From Crambe crambe (lineage: Eukaryota; Porifera; Demospongiae; Poecilosclerida; Crambeidae), in NCBI GenBank assembly GCA_963924555.1, contig OZ004588.1, positions 3,968,001 through 4,032,000 of the forward strand: 64,000 bases of DNA. Reading direction: 5' to 3'. Each line of letters begins with the position of its first letter. Within the stretch, counting starts at the first letter, position 1. Of this stretch, positions 35,016-47,700 are shown one piece after another. Under the pieces are notes generated by a model that made no database searches, had not been told where the DNA came from, and saw only the letters and a list, made by a program, of their open reading frames with translations. Position numbers and translations under genes: made by a program.

Positions 35016-38000
35016 TCACTCTGAGTCTACATCCATGCTGTTGCCATGCATGTGGAACTTGGGATAGGCCGTGACGGGGGGAACAGTGAAGAGTGCATCC
35101 GACCACATCTTGATGGTGTAGTACTTGTGATTCATCTCGAAGATGAAGTGCTTGGATTTGATGACGGGCAACTCGCAGCCCTTGGCCGGGAAGTGGCAAA
35201 TGATCCCCCAGGGTGCACTGCAGTTGGAACAGAACATTCTCTTCTGACGATTAACACGTTTGATGGTTTTGTGCTTGGAACGATACGGCTTTGTGGTAAA
35301 GCGAGTGCTAAAATCCCGATGAGGAACTACACAGTGCCGCCCTCCATCCACAAAGAGAGAATACACCTCCATCCCATGGCAAGCAAAGACCTTACACTTC
35401 TTGCATCTGAGTTGGATCATCTCGATAGTTGGATCTTTCGGTTTCTTCTTTCTTCTTTTGGAGAGTGGGACGATATAGCGGGCTTGGAAGTTATACATGA
35501 CATCTTCAAGGGCTCTGGTCAACTTCTTCTTCAAGTCTTCTCCAGTGGGCAGGCTCTTTAGTCCTGCTTCCACGCGACACATATCAAAATCTCTGCGAAG
35601 ATCGGCAAACGATTTAGTCTCCTTGGATCGGACAAGTGCCAACACGTATTCCATTTCCATCGTGTCTGGTGGCTTGGATGTCAGGTGAAGGCGTGCTATG
35701 AAGTCAAATTCAGACCGGATACCTTCGACCTTGACTGTATCACTCTCCAAAGCATACGGGATCAAAAGAAGGCGAGATTCACCCCTGGCAAAGGCATCAA
35801 GACCTTCCCTCCCTTTCTCCAAAAACTCTTCTGGAGTCACCTCCTCTTTCTCAACCTCGGAACACGTGTCGGTGGAGTAGTTGGCCACCAGGAAACGAGG
35901 GATAGCAAATGGCCGACTCAGAAAATGAGATTTGGAGATTTCTTCACATAGAAACTGTGCATCACGAAACGAGTCCACAAACAGAACACCACGAGATTTC
36001 ACCCTGGAGTTATTGAACTGCTTGCACACGATATCGTTAACAGCTTCAAGGATGGGGTTCTTCATAGTCATAAGTGTCTCAAGCTCTTCCCTCATGTTCT
36101 TTAGAGAGTTGTACTGGGAAGGTGTGAGGACGGCCTCGTCTCCCCCCGCAAGGATCGAGCTCTTCCCCCCTCCCTGCAAAATGTCAAGGGCACTCTCGAA
36201 TCCAAACTCCAGAAAGGTCCGCAGTGCTTTAGCATAGCAGAGCAACAACTCCAACACGCGAAGACGATTGGTTACCACAGCAGCGGACGTGGTTTGATCC
36301 AAGGTTCCAAGCAAAGAAAGGTTGACTTGCAATTGGGATTGCACGAATTCACCATATTCAAACGACCATTTGGGATCAGCACAAACGAAACTAATGGTTT
36401 GTTCCCACTTTGTCATTTCGACTTCAATACGCATAACGAAATCCTTCTTTGGGTCACGGTAGTTGAATTTCCGTGTTATTATTTCTGGTTTCGGACGAGG
36501 TTTTGAGCTTGGGAGCTGGATGTACGTATCAGAAGTCACATCTTCAGTGAAAACGATACCGGCAGTAGAATCCACACCCCCTGCTACTTTCAGGAGATGT
36601 GTCTGCATCGTTTCTTCATCCAGAGCAGTGGATCGCTCACCAGGGTCACTTGTGATGCCCACCATGAAGGGGCTGGGAGGTTTGAGGGTCCTGTAGACCT
36701 TGTCCTGGAGGTACTTGTGCACGGCAGCTTCCAGAGGAGTCTGGAACATGGCAAGATGGCAATCATCGATCAAAAGAAGAGAAATTGAACTGAATTTAAC
36801 CACTTCTGCTTCCAGTTCACTACATAATTTCCCTGTTGTGCAGATAATCACACTATCCTGAGAGAGACACAATTTTGTGGTCATCGAATTTTCTTCTGTC
36901 CCGGTAAACAGCGCAACATCCAAATTAGGAAGGATTCTCTTCATCTCCTCTAATATCTCAACTGCTCGTGGTTTCGTGTTGGCCAATATTATGCACTTTA
37001 CAAACTTGTCTTCTTTTTTCCTCTCTGCAGCATGCTGACACAGCACCATGGCAGCGTAGATGCTCTTGCTGGAGGCGTGGGGGATGAGGGCAACGTAGTT
37101 AGTGCCGTGGGGACAACGTTCCTGCAGCCGCTCCAGTTTGGAGGGGATATAGACCTTATCCACGTCAATCCTGAAGAGGGAATCAGGAGGTAGGGAGGCA
37201 TAGAGAGGGGACTTAGGTTTCAATGTAGGTGAAGAGGGTGGAGTCTCGTAATTGTCTGTCTCAACTTCCATTTTGTTTGCTTCTAAAGTTAAAAGAAAAT
37301 TTTTTTAAAATAAATACGAGTAATATGGACACTGTAGACATGAATCAATGTGGATAACATATACCGGAGCAGTACTACTAACTTCTTCAGTGTATTTGTT
37401 ATAACAGCAACTAAGTTCTGAATGGTAGATAGCTGATCATGTGATGATCATGCTGATGGTGAGGCTTTATTAGTGACTGCTAGCACTGATTTCAAAACAT
37501 CTGATTGAATGTCAGACTACTATAATAGCCCAGGGCTGCAACACAAACACACACTAGAGCGTTTTTGTTTCTACATCCCAAATCAAATTGTAGCCCAGCT
37601 GTAACCAGTGGATCAATGCTCCATCTAACATGAAAGCAGGAGATTTGCCATTTTTTGTGAGGCAAAAGGAAGGCTGATATAGGATACACAGACTGTTCCA
37701 GTGACATTTTGTGTATGTCTGTATGACAGTCCCAAGTTGAAACTTTGGCTCACCATGACTCATGACTACTAGTGGCCATGGTCTGGAAGTTTGGTGTGGA
37801 GATAGTCTAACCATTATAGAACACATGACTGAAGTTTGGGAGAAATTCATCAAAGCACACTTGAGAAATAGCAACTTCGAATATTCTATTTCTATCCTGA
37901 TACTATACTCGGGTGGAACACTTTAGTCATGCCTTGAGAAAATTAAGCCATTCTGTCCAAAAAACATACCTTCCTCAATCTCATCTGGACGAGCAGGTGC

Positions 38001-40451
38001 CAGCACGTTGCGAATGTCACGCTCATCATTAGGATCAGGTTCCTGTGAGGAAAGGGGAAAGTGTGAGAAAGGGAAGTGGGAGGAGGAAGGGAGAGTGGGA
38101 GGAGGAAGGGAGAGGGAGGTGGGAGAAAAGCTTTAATTTTGATGCAAATTAAATTTTTATTAATTTAAAAAAAAATTTTTTTTTAAAAGCAACAAAAAAA
38201 CATTAAAGCTTGCGATAGCATACAGGGTTTTGCCTTTTAGCCACGTTATAAAGTAGTGGTCAAGGCTATTATGCTCAACTACTCACTCTTCCTTATAAGG
38301 AATACTTTGAGCTCTTGTAAAAACCCTATTAGCCAAATACCAATTCTGCCAACTTACTGGTATTACAAGTTTGAAGCAGCAACAGTTCACAGTGTGCACC
38401 TTCTCAATCTTCAGGTCGTCCAGCTGGGTATGATTCAGGGGAAAGGCCATGTTCCGTGCAAAACTTGGGATTTGGAACGTGTATGTTACCAAGCCAGTAA
38501 TCTCACTGGGGACGACCGAGACAAGCTTGAGGACATACTTGGAGAGATGCAACGTGTACGCCAAACGACTGCGAAAAGACTCCACATCCTGCAGTCTGAT
38601 CGACTGAAAATTCTTCTCAAGGGTCAGATCAATCAGACAAAAATTGGATTTCACAGGGAGACAGAAAGGTTGTGGACACTCAGCAACCTTACGGCTGGTG
38701 TAGGCATTTATCTTGTCTCGGTATCTATCCACTTGACGTCGATCACGAGCACTCCCTCCCAAATTTAGTAGCATATCAATCATCACGTGATAGTTGAATG
38801 CAGAGAAGTAATCGAAAATGTTCGGCAAAATCTCGTTTATGGATTCAGCTGCTTTGAACTGAGGCAGAAAAGGGGTGCAAATGCTAGTAAGAGGACAGGT
38901 AAAGGTTGGAGTGATTTGAAATGTGTCGACAGTCCTCAGGTAATTTGCCAGCTCTGCAACTGTCACGTTTTTTCTATTTAGAGCACGCCATACATATGTG
39001 ATAAAAACGTTGAACTCCACGATGAGTTCTTCATAGTCAATCTGCAGCTTCCTCCTCCTGCTCTGCCCACCATCAGTCTCTGATTCGTCAGGTACGAGGT
39101 AGGGGAACTGAACGGAAATGGTACTTTTATCGAGAATGGAGGATACTAGCTGTTCACAGCGACAGTTCTCAATACTACACCCAATAGGAGCCAAAGGATC
39201 ATTGGTGCTTTCTGCAGAGAGAAAGTGATGATTATGTAAGTGAAGCCAAAGCTTGACCAGTTTTTCTAATGATCCAACCAGTCTTTGTTTTGCTATGTCA
39301 AAATGTAGCCCCCTTTTAACTTAGGTAAAGTATAATCATACATCACTAATCCTAACCCCTTTAATTCGAACCTTCACAAATCTGAATAGCTACTTTAATC
39401 TTTTGAGGTGCATTAAATGGAAACTAGAATCAAACTGTATGCATTCACTAATCCAAATCTTTCACAGATCCAAATGGGCTTTGGTCCCAAGCTATTTGGA
39501 TTAGTGAGGGACCACTGTATAATCACGTGAAGAAAGCTGAACACCTAGTGAAGAGCTAGCTCTGATTAAGGTCACAGTCTTTAGTTTATGAAGATATCAT
39601 AAAACTAACTGTAGAATTTGTTTAATTGCAAATCTTGACTACATGCAGTTTCAGTCCTTGCCGGATGGTCCAATGGTGCTATTGACAGTATACGCTCATC
39701 CAGGGATTACTACACTTTACTGTTGCCAACTGAAAGTAGGGAACCTCTCTCTCTCTCTCTCGCTGATCAGCTGAGACCAACGGAGAACTTCCCCTCCCTT
39801 TGAGAGTTTCACTTCCTCTGAGTCTCCCCTTTACAACTAACTTTGCTGTACACCATACATACCTGATTCTGCCAAGTTCCCAGGGTATTTCTTCTCCAGT
39901 TTATCGGCCAGTTCTTCTTCGTTCACTCTGTCATGCTTGAGCATGTTGACCACAGTACCCCATGTGGGGCAAGGACACATCCACTCCAACCATTCCTTCA
40001 CCAGAAAGTGGAGTTTCTCTTGCTCTGTGGTATCTTCCTTCTTCATCTTCTCGAGCACTTTTTTGGAAAATTTGAGTATCGAGCCGATTTCAAACCACTT
40101 GCTGGCAAGGTCTTTCAACTCATTTTCCACATTTTCCAAATCATTAAGTGTCAGAGGTCGAACTATAAAGATAAAATGGGAGGTCCATAGCTACTAGGAA
40201 ATTGTCTGTATCCAATACCTAGCTAGATCTAATAGCACCCCATGGTTGAAACCACACCCGTAATAGGCGATCTTACTTTTTTCAGGGCCTGGATTGAGTT
40301 CAATGTCACCACACAGCAACAAGAGGAGCTGGCTCAGGTTAGGATTGGCAGACAGCCCGTTCATCGCGTGGTCCAGCAAGTAGATCCCTAGAGACAGTGC
40401 GCACCAATTAGAATTAACTGATTGTGGATGGAAAACGCGGTTCTCAATCAT
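35016..40451 (-). CDS. RIG-I-like receptor with 2A-like N-terminus and Death domain
   Basis: Exons 40277-40451, 39863-40162, 38358-39211, 37970-38042 and 35016-37282, phases consistent, give 1222 aa from the ATG at 40451 or 1193 aa from the ATG at 40364. In order (1193-aa form): a 2A-like peptide (CGDIELNPGP, residues 18-27), a Death domain (about 37-120, DLASKWFEIGSILKFSKK ... WLEWMCPCPTWGTVVNML), an unrecognised domain of about 285 aa (YEELIVEFNVFITYVW, FDYFSAFNYHVMIDMLLNLG), then a RIG-I-type DExD/H helicase and the C-terminal regulatory domain. The last has the zinc cysteines CKKCKVFACHG and CSNCSAPWGI, and LPVIKSKHFIFE, close to RIG-I. ATPase motifs are degraded: Walker A reads PHASSKS and the DECH box reads DDCH; the QTRGRGRAR motif is not visible. 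RIG-I-like receptors sense viral RNA in the cytosol; here RNA binding by the C-terminal domain is plausible and ATP hydrolysis doubtful. Confidence 0.92.
40284..40364 (-). other. 2A-like ribosome-skipping peptide at the N-terminus
   Basis: The 27 residues from the ATG at 40364 (MNGL) to the proline codon at 40284-40286 form a leucine-rich segment SQLLLLLCGDIELNPGP. The end matches the 2A consensus D-[VI]-E-x-N-P-G-P; the skip would fall between Gly (40287-40289) and Pro. The hydrophobic run just before it could act as a signal sequence, as described for 2A-like N-termini of sea urchin NLR proteins. A good acceptor (ctctag, minus strand) lies just upstream of this ATG, so the short start may be the real one. 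Confidence 0.88.
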
Positions 40452-40813
40452 TCAGCAACCGGTAAATAGCTAGTAACAGTATCATAAAACAACTTACACT
40501 CCTTTTAACGCACCAATCCAGTTACAAGACTAGCAAGTGTTCACGAGGCCTCTCGAGAGGCGTAAAACCTCAAAAGTAATCTTTGCTAAAATTTATTGCG
40601 CGTGCGCGAAAGCATTCCCTCCAAATAAAAGAATGCACATAATAGACTATCATGATTGTATAATATAAAACCAATGTTTCACTATGCTACTCTATGATTC
40701 TGTGGACATAATACAATAGTTGTATGCTACTATTAAGTGTATGCAAGAGAGCTATAACAATATACTCCTAATGGCAGTGAACAGCCAGCCATACTACACA
40801 CCAATCAGGTCAG

Positions 40814-43800
40814 TTAACTCATATCCAATTTCACTCGTTTCGAACTACTATCCTCAAGAACTGGACGGCATTGTTCAGAGAAAACTGGTTTCAAAGCTAA
40901 AGAGGAAGCTTGGGTTGTCTTGACTCCATTGGCTGCCGAAGTAGCAGGAGAGAGGGGGAAGGAGTAGCAAGAGAGAGGCAGGAAGGCGGAGTTAGGGGAA
41001 CCACCAGGAAAGAAAGGATAGGCAGCAGATGTTGTGGCTAGAAGGGAATTAGGGTTGAACGAATTACCCCCGTCCACTGCATAAGGGAAGATTGGTCCCG
41101 TTTGGTTCTGCCGCATACTGTTAAGGAGATGGGCGTGGTTTGTATTTATAAGCATGCTCTCCACACTTGCAAACTTCTTGAGTTTGGATTGTGGTGACAA
41201 AGTGCCATGGGTCACAGGAGTCGTGGGGGTGGTGGTCGATTCAGAGGGAGTGGCAATGCCAGCACTTGGTGGGGACACCATTCCAGCAGCAGCTGCACTC
41301 GTTGGGCTGTCATTAGGTGGGCACGAGACAGCTAACGGAAGAGGGTTAGGCTGTGGAGAGGTTAGGAAAGTGTTTGCCAGTTCCTGTGGGCTGACGAGGG
41401 AAGCGGGACTGGTGTTAGGAGTGGGCATAGATTCAGCCTTAGGTAGGATGGAACGACCACTTGCTGCTGCTTGCTCCAGTGTGTTCTGAAATTTGAGCAC
41501 AAACTCGTGAAATACTGGTGCCAGTTCAAGGCAGTCAAGAAAAATATACTACCATAGTTTTACATATTAATATAATAATATTCCTGCATGTGCTAGAGCA
41601 CAGGAAATGATGAAAGGATATCATGTGGAAACTTGTGAGAATGCTTCTGAATTTCAGCCTCAAACTCCTTCACTTCTTGCAAGTAGTCAATCTGCCTATA
41701 GGTCACTAGAAATAACAGATACATAATATGATCATGAGTCAGCATAATATAATATAACCTACACTGTCTGGCCAACACACACTTTCCATTCGATGCAGTT
41801 GCCTGAGAGGAAGTGGTGGGAGGGGAACGCGTGCTTGGGACCGGCTCCTCCCTATTTTTGGCTAGCATCTGCTGAAGGGGTACTGGAGATGGCTGAGCAT
41901 TGTGTCGTGCTCTAGCTCCCGCCCCAAATGACAGGCTCCTCTTGAAACCAGAGTCCTTTGATTTGATGGGCGAGGAAGGGGCAGAGCTTGGCTGTGAGGA
42001 CGCAGCTCTTGGGTGGTTTTTGACTTCATACTGATGAAGGAATGGACGCACGCTCCCAAAAGATGGCTTTCTCGTAAGAGATGTCCCCCCTGCTCCTCCT
42101 CCATTTCCTCCTTTCCTCTTGGAGTAGAACGGGTAGAGATTGAACTCACTTTTACGAAATACAGCTGCATAGTGTGTAAAGGGGAAATATTTCATTGCCC
42201 CTTTATTAAGAGAATCATTGAGCACTCACGTATAGTTTGTATCTGATCCAGAGTAGGCCCTGCCCATGAGTAGCCAGGCATTTTACGATGGTTAGGTGCC
42301 AGGAAAGTTTTCTTACGAATAAGTCCCAGTGTGGTCAGCACATTGGCTATATCATAGAGCCTGCGCACTTTAGCTAAAGGAAGGGAAAAAGCAGTAGTGC
42401 ATACAGGATTGATCAACAGGGACTTACTCTTTGGATTGGTAGGCTGCAATGAAAAAGAGCCGTCATCTGGCATCAAAATATTCCCAGCAAAATCCAGAGT
42501 GACTTCATTTTCCTGTCATAAACAGAATGTTATTTTGATCGTAAATTGAGTTCGGTTCTTTACTTACTGGAGTGACCAGAAAGAGCATGATAAACTTTTG
42601 ACAGAGAACACCTAAACTTTTATCCCAACGTCCTCCACCAGCTGAAGAGCTTTCTTCAGCTCCTGGAGGATCCTCCATCTTGTAAGAAGCCTCCAGTTGT
42701 ACCTCACTCCTAGTTGTTGTAGGAGGTGGAGTTGGATTATCCTTGGCTGCCTGAGATGAATCCAGTCCATTTTCCTTATTAAGAAGATTTCTGAAGTCGG
42801 CATCATCTTCTGCCATAGCCTGGATATTATAAATCAGTAAAATTGGTCTGTAATGCACTGAAACTCAAAATATATCTCTCTTTCTGACATGCATATTACT
42901 CCTAAACATTTAAGTTTCTCCTTCCAGTTAACTGATTGCACTCACTCTCATCTTGGCAAGGGTGACCAGCAGGTTGTCCTGGCCGAGCCACGTATACCAG
43001 TTTTTTGACTGCTTGACAATCATCTCCAAGGCTTCTAGGACATTAATAATGTCATAAATACGACGACGATTGGTTCCAAGTTTCTTGGACATTGTCTCCA
43101 AACTGAAGTCAGTACCAACACCTATCTCACTCTCAGCAATTGATAGAAATCTGACAAGAAAATAATATTATAAGATAGGATATACCTTTAATATACAATA
43201 ATACCTCTTGCATAGAATAGCTAGCGACTTCATTTTCCGGCCTCCTCCTTCCTCCCCACCTTCCTTGGTGCCAGAAACCTTTCCTTCCTCACTCACAGGA
43301 GCGTCCTTTCTGGGTGCCTCCCTCCTTTCAGACACCATCTCCAGTGTGACCTGTGGTTTATCTTCTTCCTCCAGGGCATGTGCTGTACTGGCTGCCTGTA
43401 TTAGCACCTTCAAGTTGGCCAGGGGTGTAAGTGGTGGGGTCCCTATAAAAGGTTAAAGTTGCTCAACTCCATATATAAAAAAAGATCTACTTCTATAGTG
43501 AGTTGTAAAACATGCCATTGGGATCACTACATCTCTTCCTTTGAGTAGCTAGTATAAAGAGAGGAGATAAGGAAGGATTGCTAACCAGTTGACTCACCAC
43601 TGGAGGATAGAAAGTAGTAAATGTGGTCTGTTTAAACACAACATAGTCTGATTTCCCATATTGGGGTTAGCATTGACCCACTAGCTGAATCAAGCTTGAC
43701 CTAAACTGGTTTGACCTAATAAGTGGGTCAAGCTTGACCTTAATTTTGATCTGACCTGGTTTGGATGCCTGTCCTGATATCTTTAATGGGGTCTTAGGAG

Positions 43801-44035
43801 CAGCTGGTATTGTTGTGGTGTTAGTGCCAACACAATGAGTGTCCTTTGCATCACCCTTTCTATAGCCAACACTGAGAATGTCCAGCTGAGATGTAACTTT
43901 AGAAGGAGCAGGCTCCATAGGGACATCAGAAAACTCTACTGTTTTAGAAAGGCATTTAGCTGGATTCATTTGGTGCTTGAAGTGAGCACTGTTTGATAAA
44001 TTTCCAAGTTCTTTAAGAGGACTGCGCTTCATCAT
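40814..44035 (-). CDS. Atypical E2F transcription factor (E2F7/8 type)
   Basis: Exons 43756-44035, 43205-43442, 42946-43150, 42568-42819, 42428-42512, 42230-42373, 41765-42164, 41602-41695 and 40814-41548 give about 810 aa. Two E2F winged-helix domains are present, the hallmark of E2F7/8: the first spans KSLAILCKRFLSIAESEIGV, NRRRIYDIINVLEALEMI and KNWYTWLG; the second KSLGVLCQKFIMLFLV and KVRRLYDIANVLTTLGLIRK, ending PGYSWAGP. No dimerisation or transactivation domain is seen, as expected. The C-terminal half is Ser/Pro-rich and ends SSSKRVKLDMS. Such proteins repress cell-cycle genes without DP partners. The joint between exons 8 and 9 uses a poor donor (gtgctc) and a 53-bp intron; without it the protein would stop at 41593. 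Confidence 0.9.
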
Positions 44036-44321
44036 GCTGGCTTTTTTTACTAGAGAACAAAGCAGGAAATTACTAGTAATGTATGAAATAGTAACACAAC
44101 AAATTCACTTATCAAGTAGCTAGGGCTGCCTAGTCACAGCTAGGGCTACTTCTTAAACTGTTGCTCACTGATAACATTTATCCAGGGTAATGGAAGCTGT
44201 AAGAACCTATTGAGAGCGGATAGACAGATGGAATTCTATCACCAGAGCGCTGCAGCCAAAGAAAATAGGGAAATAGCAGCGTCTCTTTTCATTTTCTTCT
44301 GAACCTGTTTGAAGAAAAAAA

Positions 44322-44349
44322 TTCCCGCTCAATTTTAGAACGCGCCAAA
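44322..44349. promoter_or_regulatory. Two E2F-type sites in the E2F7/8-NUP205 divergent promoter
   Basis: ttcccgc at 44322-44328 and gcgccaaa at 44342-44349 (reverse TTTGGCGC) both fit the E2F consensus TTSSCGC. They lie about 290-315 bp upstream of the E2F7/8 start in the 754-bp spacer that also serves NUP205, which fits feedback control known for E2F7/8 genes. The remainder of the spacer shows no gene. Confidence 0.65.
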
Positions 44350-44789
44350 TTCAATCTAGCTACCGACCAATCACATCCCTCAAATAATATGGCGGCACCT
44401 GCGCGGATACCACGTGGTCTAAGGGTGGCGGCGGTTTATTCAAACCACAAAGCTGAAATTTGCTGCTCTGATTTACTCTACAACTAAGAATTTGAGCTGT
44501 AGTACAAAGTCGAAGTGAGTTTGGTGACTATATATAAGTAATCGAATGGGTATAGCACTTTTTGGTGGGCCTAACCTTATGATGGGCTTTATTTAGAATA
44601 TAAGACCAACCATTCGGTTATGCAGCTGAGCTGTATGAAATTGAAATTATGATCCTTGTACAACATTGACAGATACACTATATTCGTTGAATGTGCTTGT
44701 TCTAGATGTTTTTAGTGGTATTTAGTATGTATGTGGTGTGCCATATTTAGAATTAAATAACCATCCAATTTATCCAGCTTTGAAAAACA

Positions 44790-47700
44790 ATGGCTGGTGG
44801 GTTATGGGCACCATTCAAGGAGCTGGTTAGAGTGGTGAATGCTGCCATACTGAGGAAGGAACCGGATGCTTACTACAGCCTTGAAGCCGAGTTGAAGAAA
44901 CGAAAGCCCGATTTCTTTTCTTTGCTGAAGAATCCAGTCAGTGAAATCATAAAATATGAGCTACTTATAAATACTTTTAAGTAGTCTTAATGTACTGATA
45001 GATATACCAGTGTATTATCTAAAGCATAGCACTGTGGGAAGAGTTGAAATTTGATTCCACTGATTATGTGCTATTGTTCGTACCCTGTAAATAAAATCCC
45101 TTTCCCTCCCTCCCTCCCTCCCTGTACCAGCCTAAGAATGCTTCCCATCGAGCTAAACTGGTGAAGGCTGTGAAGGAAGGGCTGGACCTCCCCAATTTGC
45201 CACACCTTCATTCCTTGCCTCAGGACTTCATTGATGAGGCTCTGGTACTTAGTGACATTCTCAATATCAATGAGATGTCTGCTGTGGAGTTGCTACTGGC
45301 TGGAGAGCAGCAGCTGCCTCGGTCAGTTGGTAAAGGGTTTCATATGTACGTAATGCTAAAATCCAAATGGAGCCCCCTGTCTTATCATTAATACTTAGGT
45401 AATCATTCTTCATTCCTCAAATATGGTTTAATAGCACTATCTCAAACGTTTGTCATCTAATTTCAGCCTAGTAGAGCTGCCAAAAATCTGGTACAGTGAA
45501 ACCTTCCCACAGAATAGATTGATTTTGACCTCTGTTTCCATTTAGAGACAGCCCAGAGGTTTCACTGTAATAGCACATTAATGTAAATTGGATCATGCCT
45601 CTTTCAAATCAAATTATAGCTTTCCATTGTACACACGGGGTCTTGTGGCTGTCCTCCTTTACTACGATGGGAGACGAAGCATCGTCTCTGCCCTCCGCAC
45701 CTTGATCCAAGCCAGGGAGGGTGTGTCATGGACCCTTGGACTCAGTCCTGCCACTCTCAACCTCGTGACTAATTTTACCAACCAGCTGTTCGAAGATGGC
45801 CTTGTGGACAAGATCCTTGCACTGTTGACTAGCATTAACGTGGATGAGGAGTTGACCAGACTTGGCAAGGGCAAGGGGGTGGGTGGGCCACAGCACCGGC
45901 AGGAGATCATTGACTTTGTGACTGAACAGAGAACTGGATTGGCTGAGTGTTTGCTCTACTGGGCATGTCAGAATCCATTCCCTGAGAAAGAGACGTTGAA
46001 GGTTTTGCAGTACTTGCAGAAAGTGAAGGTGGAGGAGACGTCTGGTGGTTTTACACATTTGGATTCCACCTCCCTCTCTCTCTTCCACACTCTTTTGGCA
46101 TGCTTTAACATAGGAGATCACACTGCAGGTTAATGATACCAATCTAAAGCTGAAGTTATTCAGTACAATTCCTTTACCTTTACTGTTTATCTTTTTTCCA
46201 CTGAATAGAGAATGCTTTTGATGAGTCTCTTATAGATGAGCAGTATCCTCTGGTGGCTAAACCAACTTTTGTGTCTGCTTTCCATGCTGAAGTTGTCAAG
46301 GATACCACCAGCTGGGCCAGCTCTAAACTCCATGCAGCTGTCTGTTTTGCCTGGGGTGTATTGTTGAGAGAGTGTGCCAGTAGGACTGTATTCGCAGGTA
46401 TCCAAATATATAGACTGTCATGTTTACAAAGGCTATGAAATGTTGTTAGTCATGGCTGAAATATCTACTGCTACTAGGGGGTTTCTAATAATACAATAGC
46501 TTGCTCTATAAGAGCAGGGATCTGTGAAGAGAAAAAGAAAAAAAAAAGAACGTTAATTGTGGCTAAAGGATGTATTGTGACACATACCCTGGCCATATAG
46601 TGTGTGGAATAAATTATGATATTCAAGGTTTCCAATCGGAAATTAATCAGTGTATGGGATGGGTATGGGATATCTACGGATGAAGGGTATGCAGATGATG
46701 TCTATAGGGTAGAGAATATCTATAGGATATCTATAGGGTAGGGGTGTCTAATGTCTATAAAGTAGGGATGTCAAATATGAGATGTCTATGGGACATGGTG
46801 ATATCTTACCTTATGATCAATGTAATTATTTTTGCCGAGGCACAGTGCTGAAGGCGACTATGGTGGTACGTTATTAGTAGCACACGCAAATAGTTCTACG
46901 CATGCGCATGACCTTGACTTTACAAGCCATATGTATGTATAACAGCAGGCTGGGAAAGTTAACAACTGTCTGAGAGCAAACAGCGAGAGCAGAGCGTACA
47001 ACCTCAAGATTTTATGAATGTCTGAACAGCAAGAGTGAGCCTTAAATAGCGAATAACAGAAGCTACAAAGTCGAGTTAAGACTCCAAGTTGTGAGAAAGC
47101 AGATGCAGAAAGAGAGCCAAGCTGAAGACCAGGATGTTATAACACAAAGTAAGCAAGAAAACCAACATGAAAGCCATAAATAGCGAGACCAGAGGGTACA
47201 AAGCTCAAGATCATCTAGCAGAGCCTACAAGAAAGCCTTAATAGCAAGAACAGAAGCTACAAAGTCACAAGTAGGCTGAGAAAGCTGAAAGATAGCCAAG
47301 CTATAGCTATGACCACCATAAAAGCTTGCTCACTTAAAAAAATAACTATAATAGCAATAACAAAAAACAGAACAAAAAAACAGCAACAACATAATAATGA
47401 CAGTGCATGCAAAAAGTAAGATCTTCAGTCTTCAGTATAACTCCTATAATTATTTATATACCTGCAAAAATAAATCAGTGATAACCAAATGATAATAAGT
47501 TTACTACCCGAGGCATCCAGTCTTTTAAAAGACTAACTTGTTAGAGAGGTCTTGTTATCAGAATGAACCTCTATTATTCATGAGACATAACAATATTCAT
47601 GACATTCCATAAGCCCTACAAAGTAGTACACAATGATAGTTCCCACCCAAGGGGTTTAGGTCTTGCATTATTTTTTACTATAACACTTAAAACTGGCTAT

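Noticed and set aside
35046-36788. Plus-strand ORFs opposite the helicase exon
   Set aside because: They are antisense shadows of a 751-codon exon with clear homology on the minus strand.
40452-40813. A further gene between the RIG-I-like receptor and E2F7/8
   Set aside because: The 362-bp spacer has only short frames; it probably holds the E2F 3' end and the receptor promoter.
41154-41489. Plus-strand ORF of 111 aa
   Set aside because: Antisense of the Ser/Pro-rich C-terminal exon of E2F7/8; low-complexity shadow.
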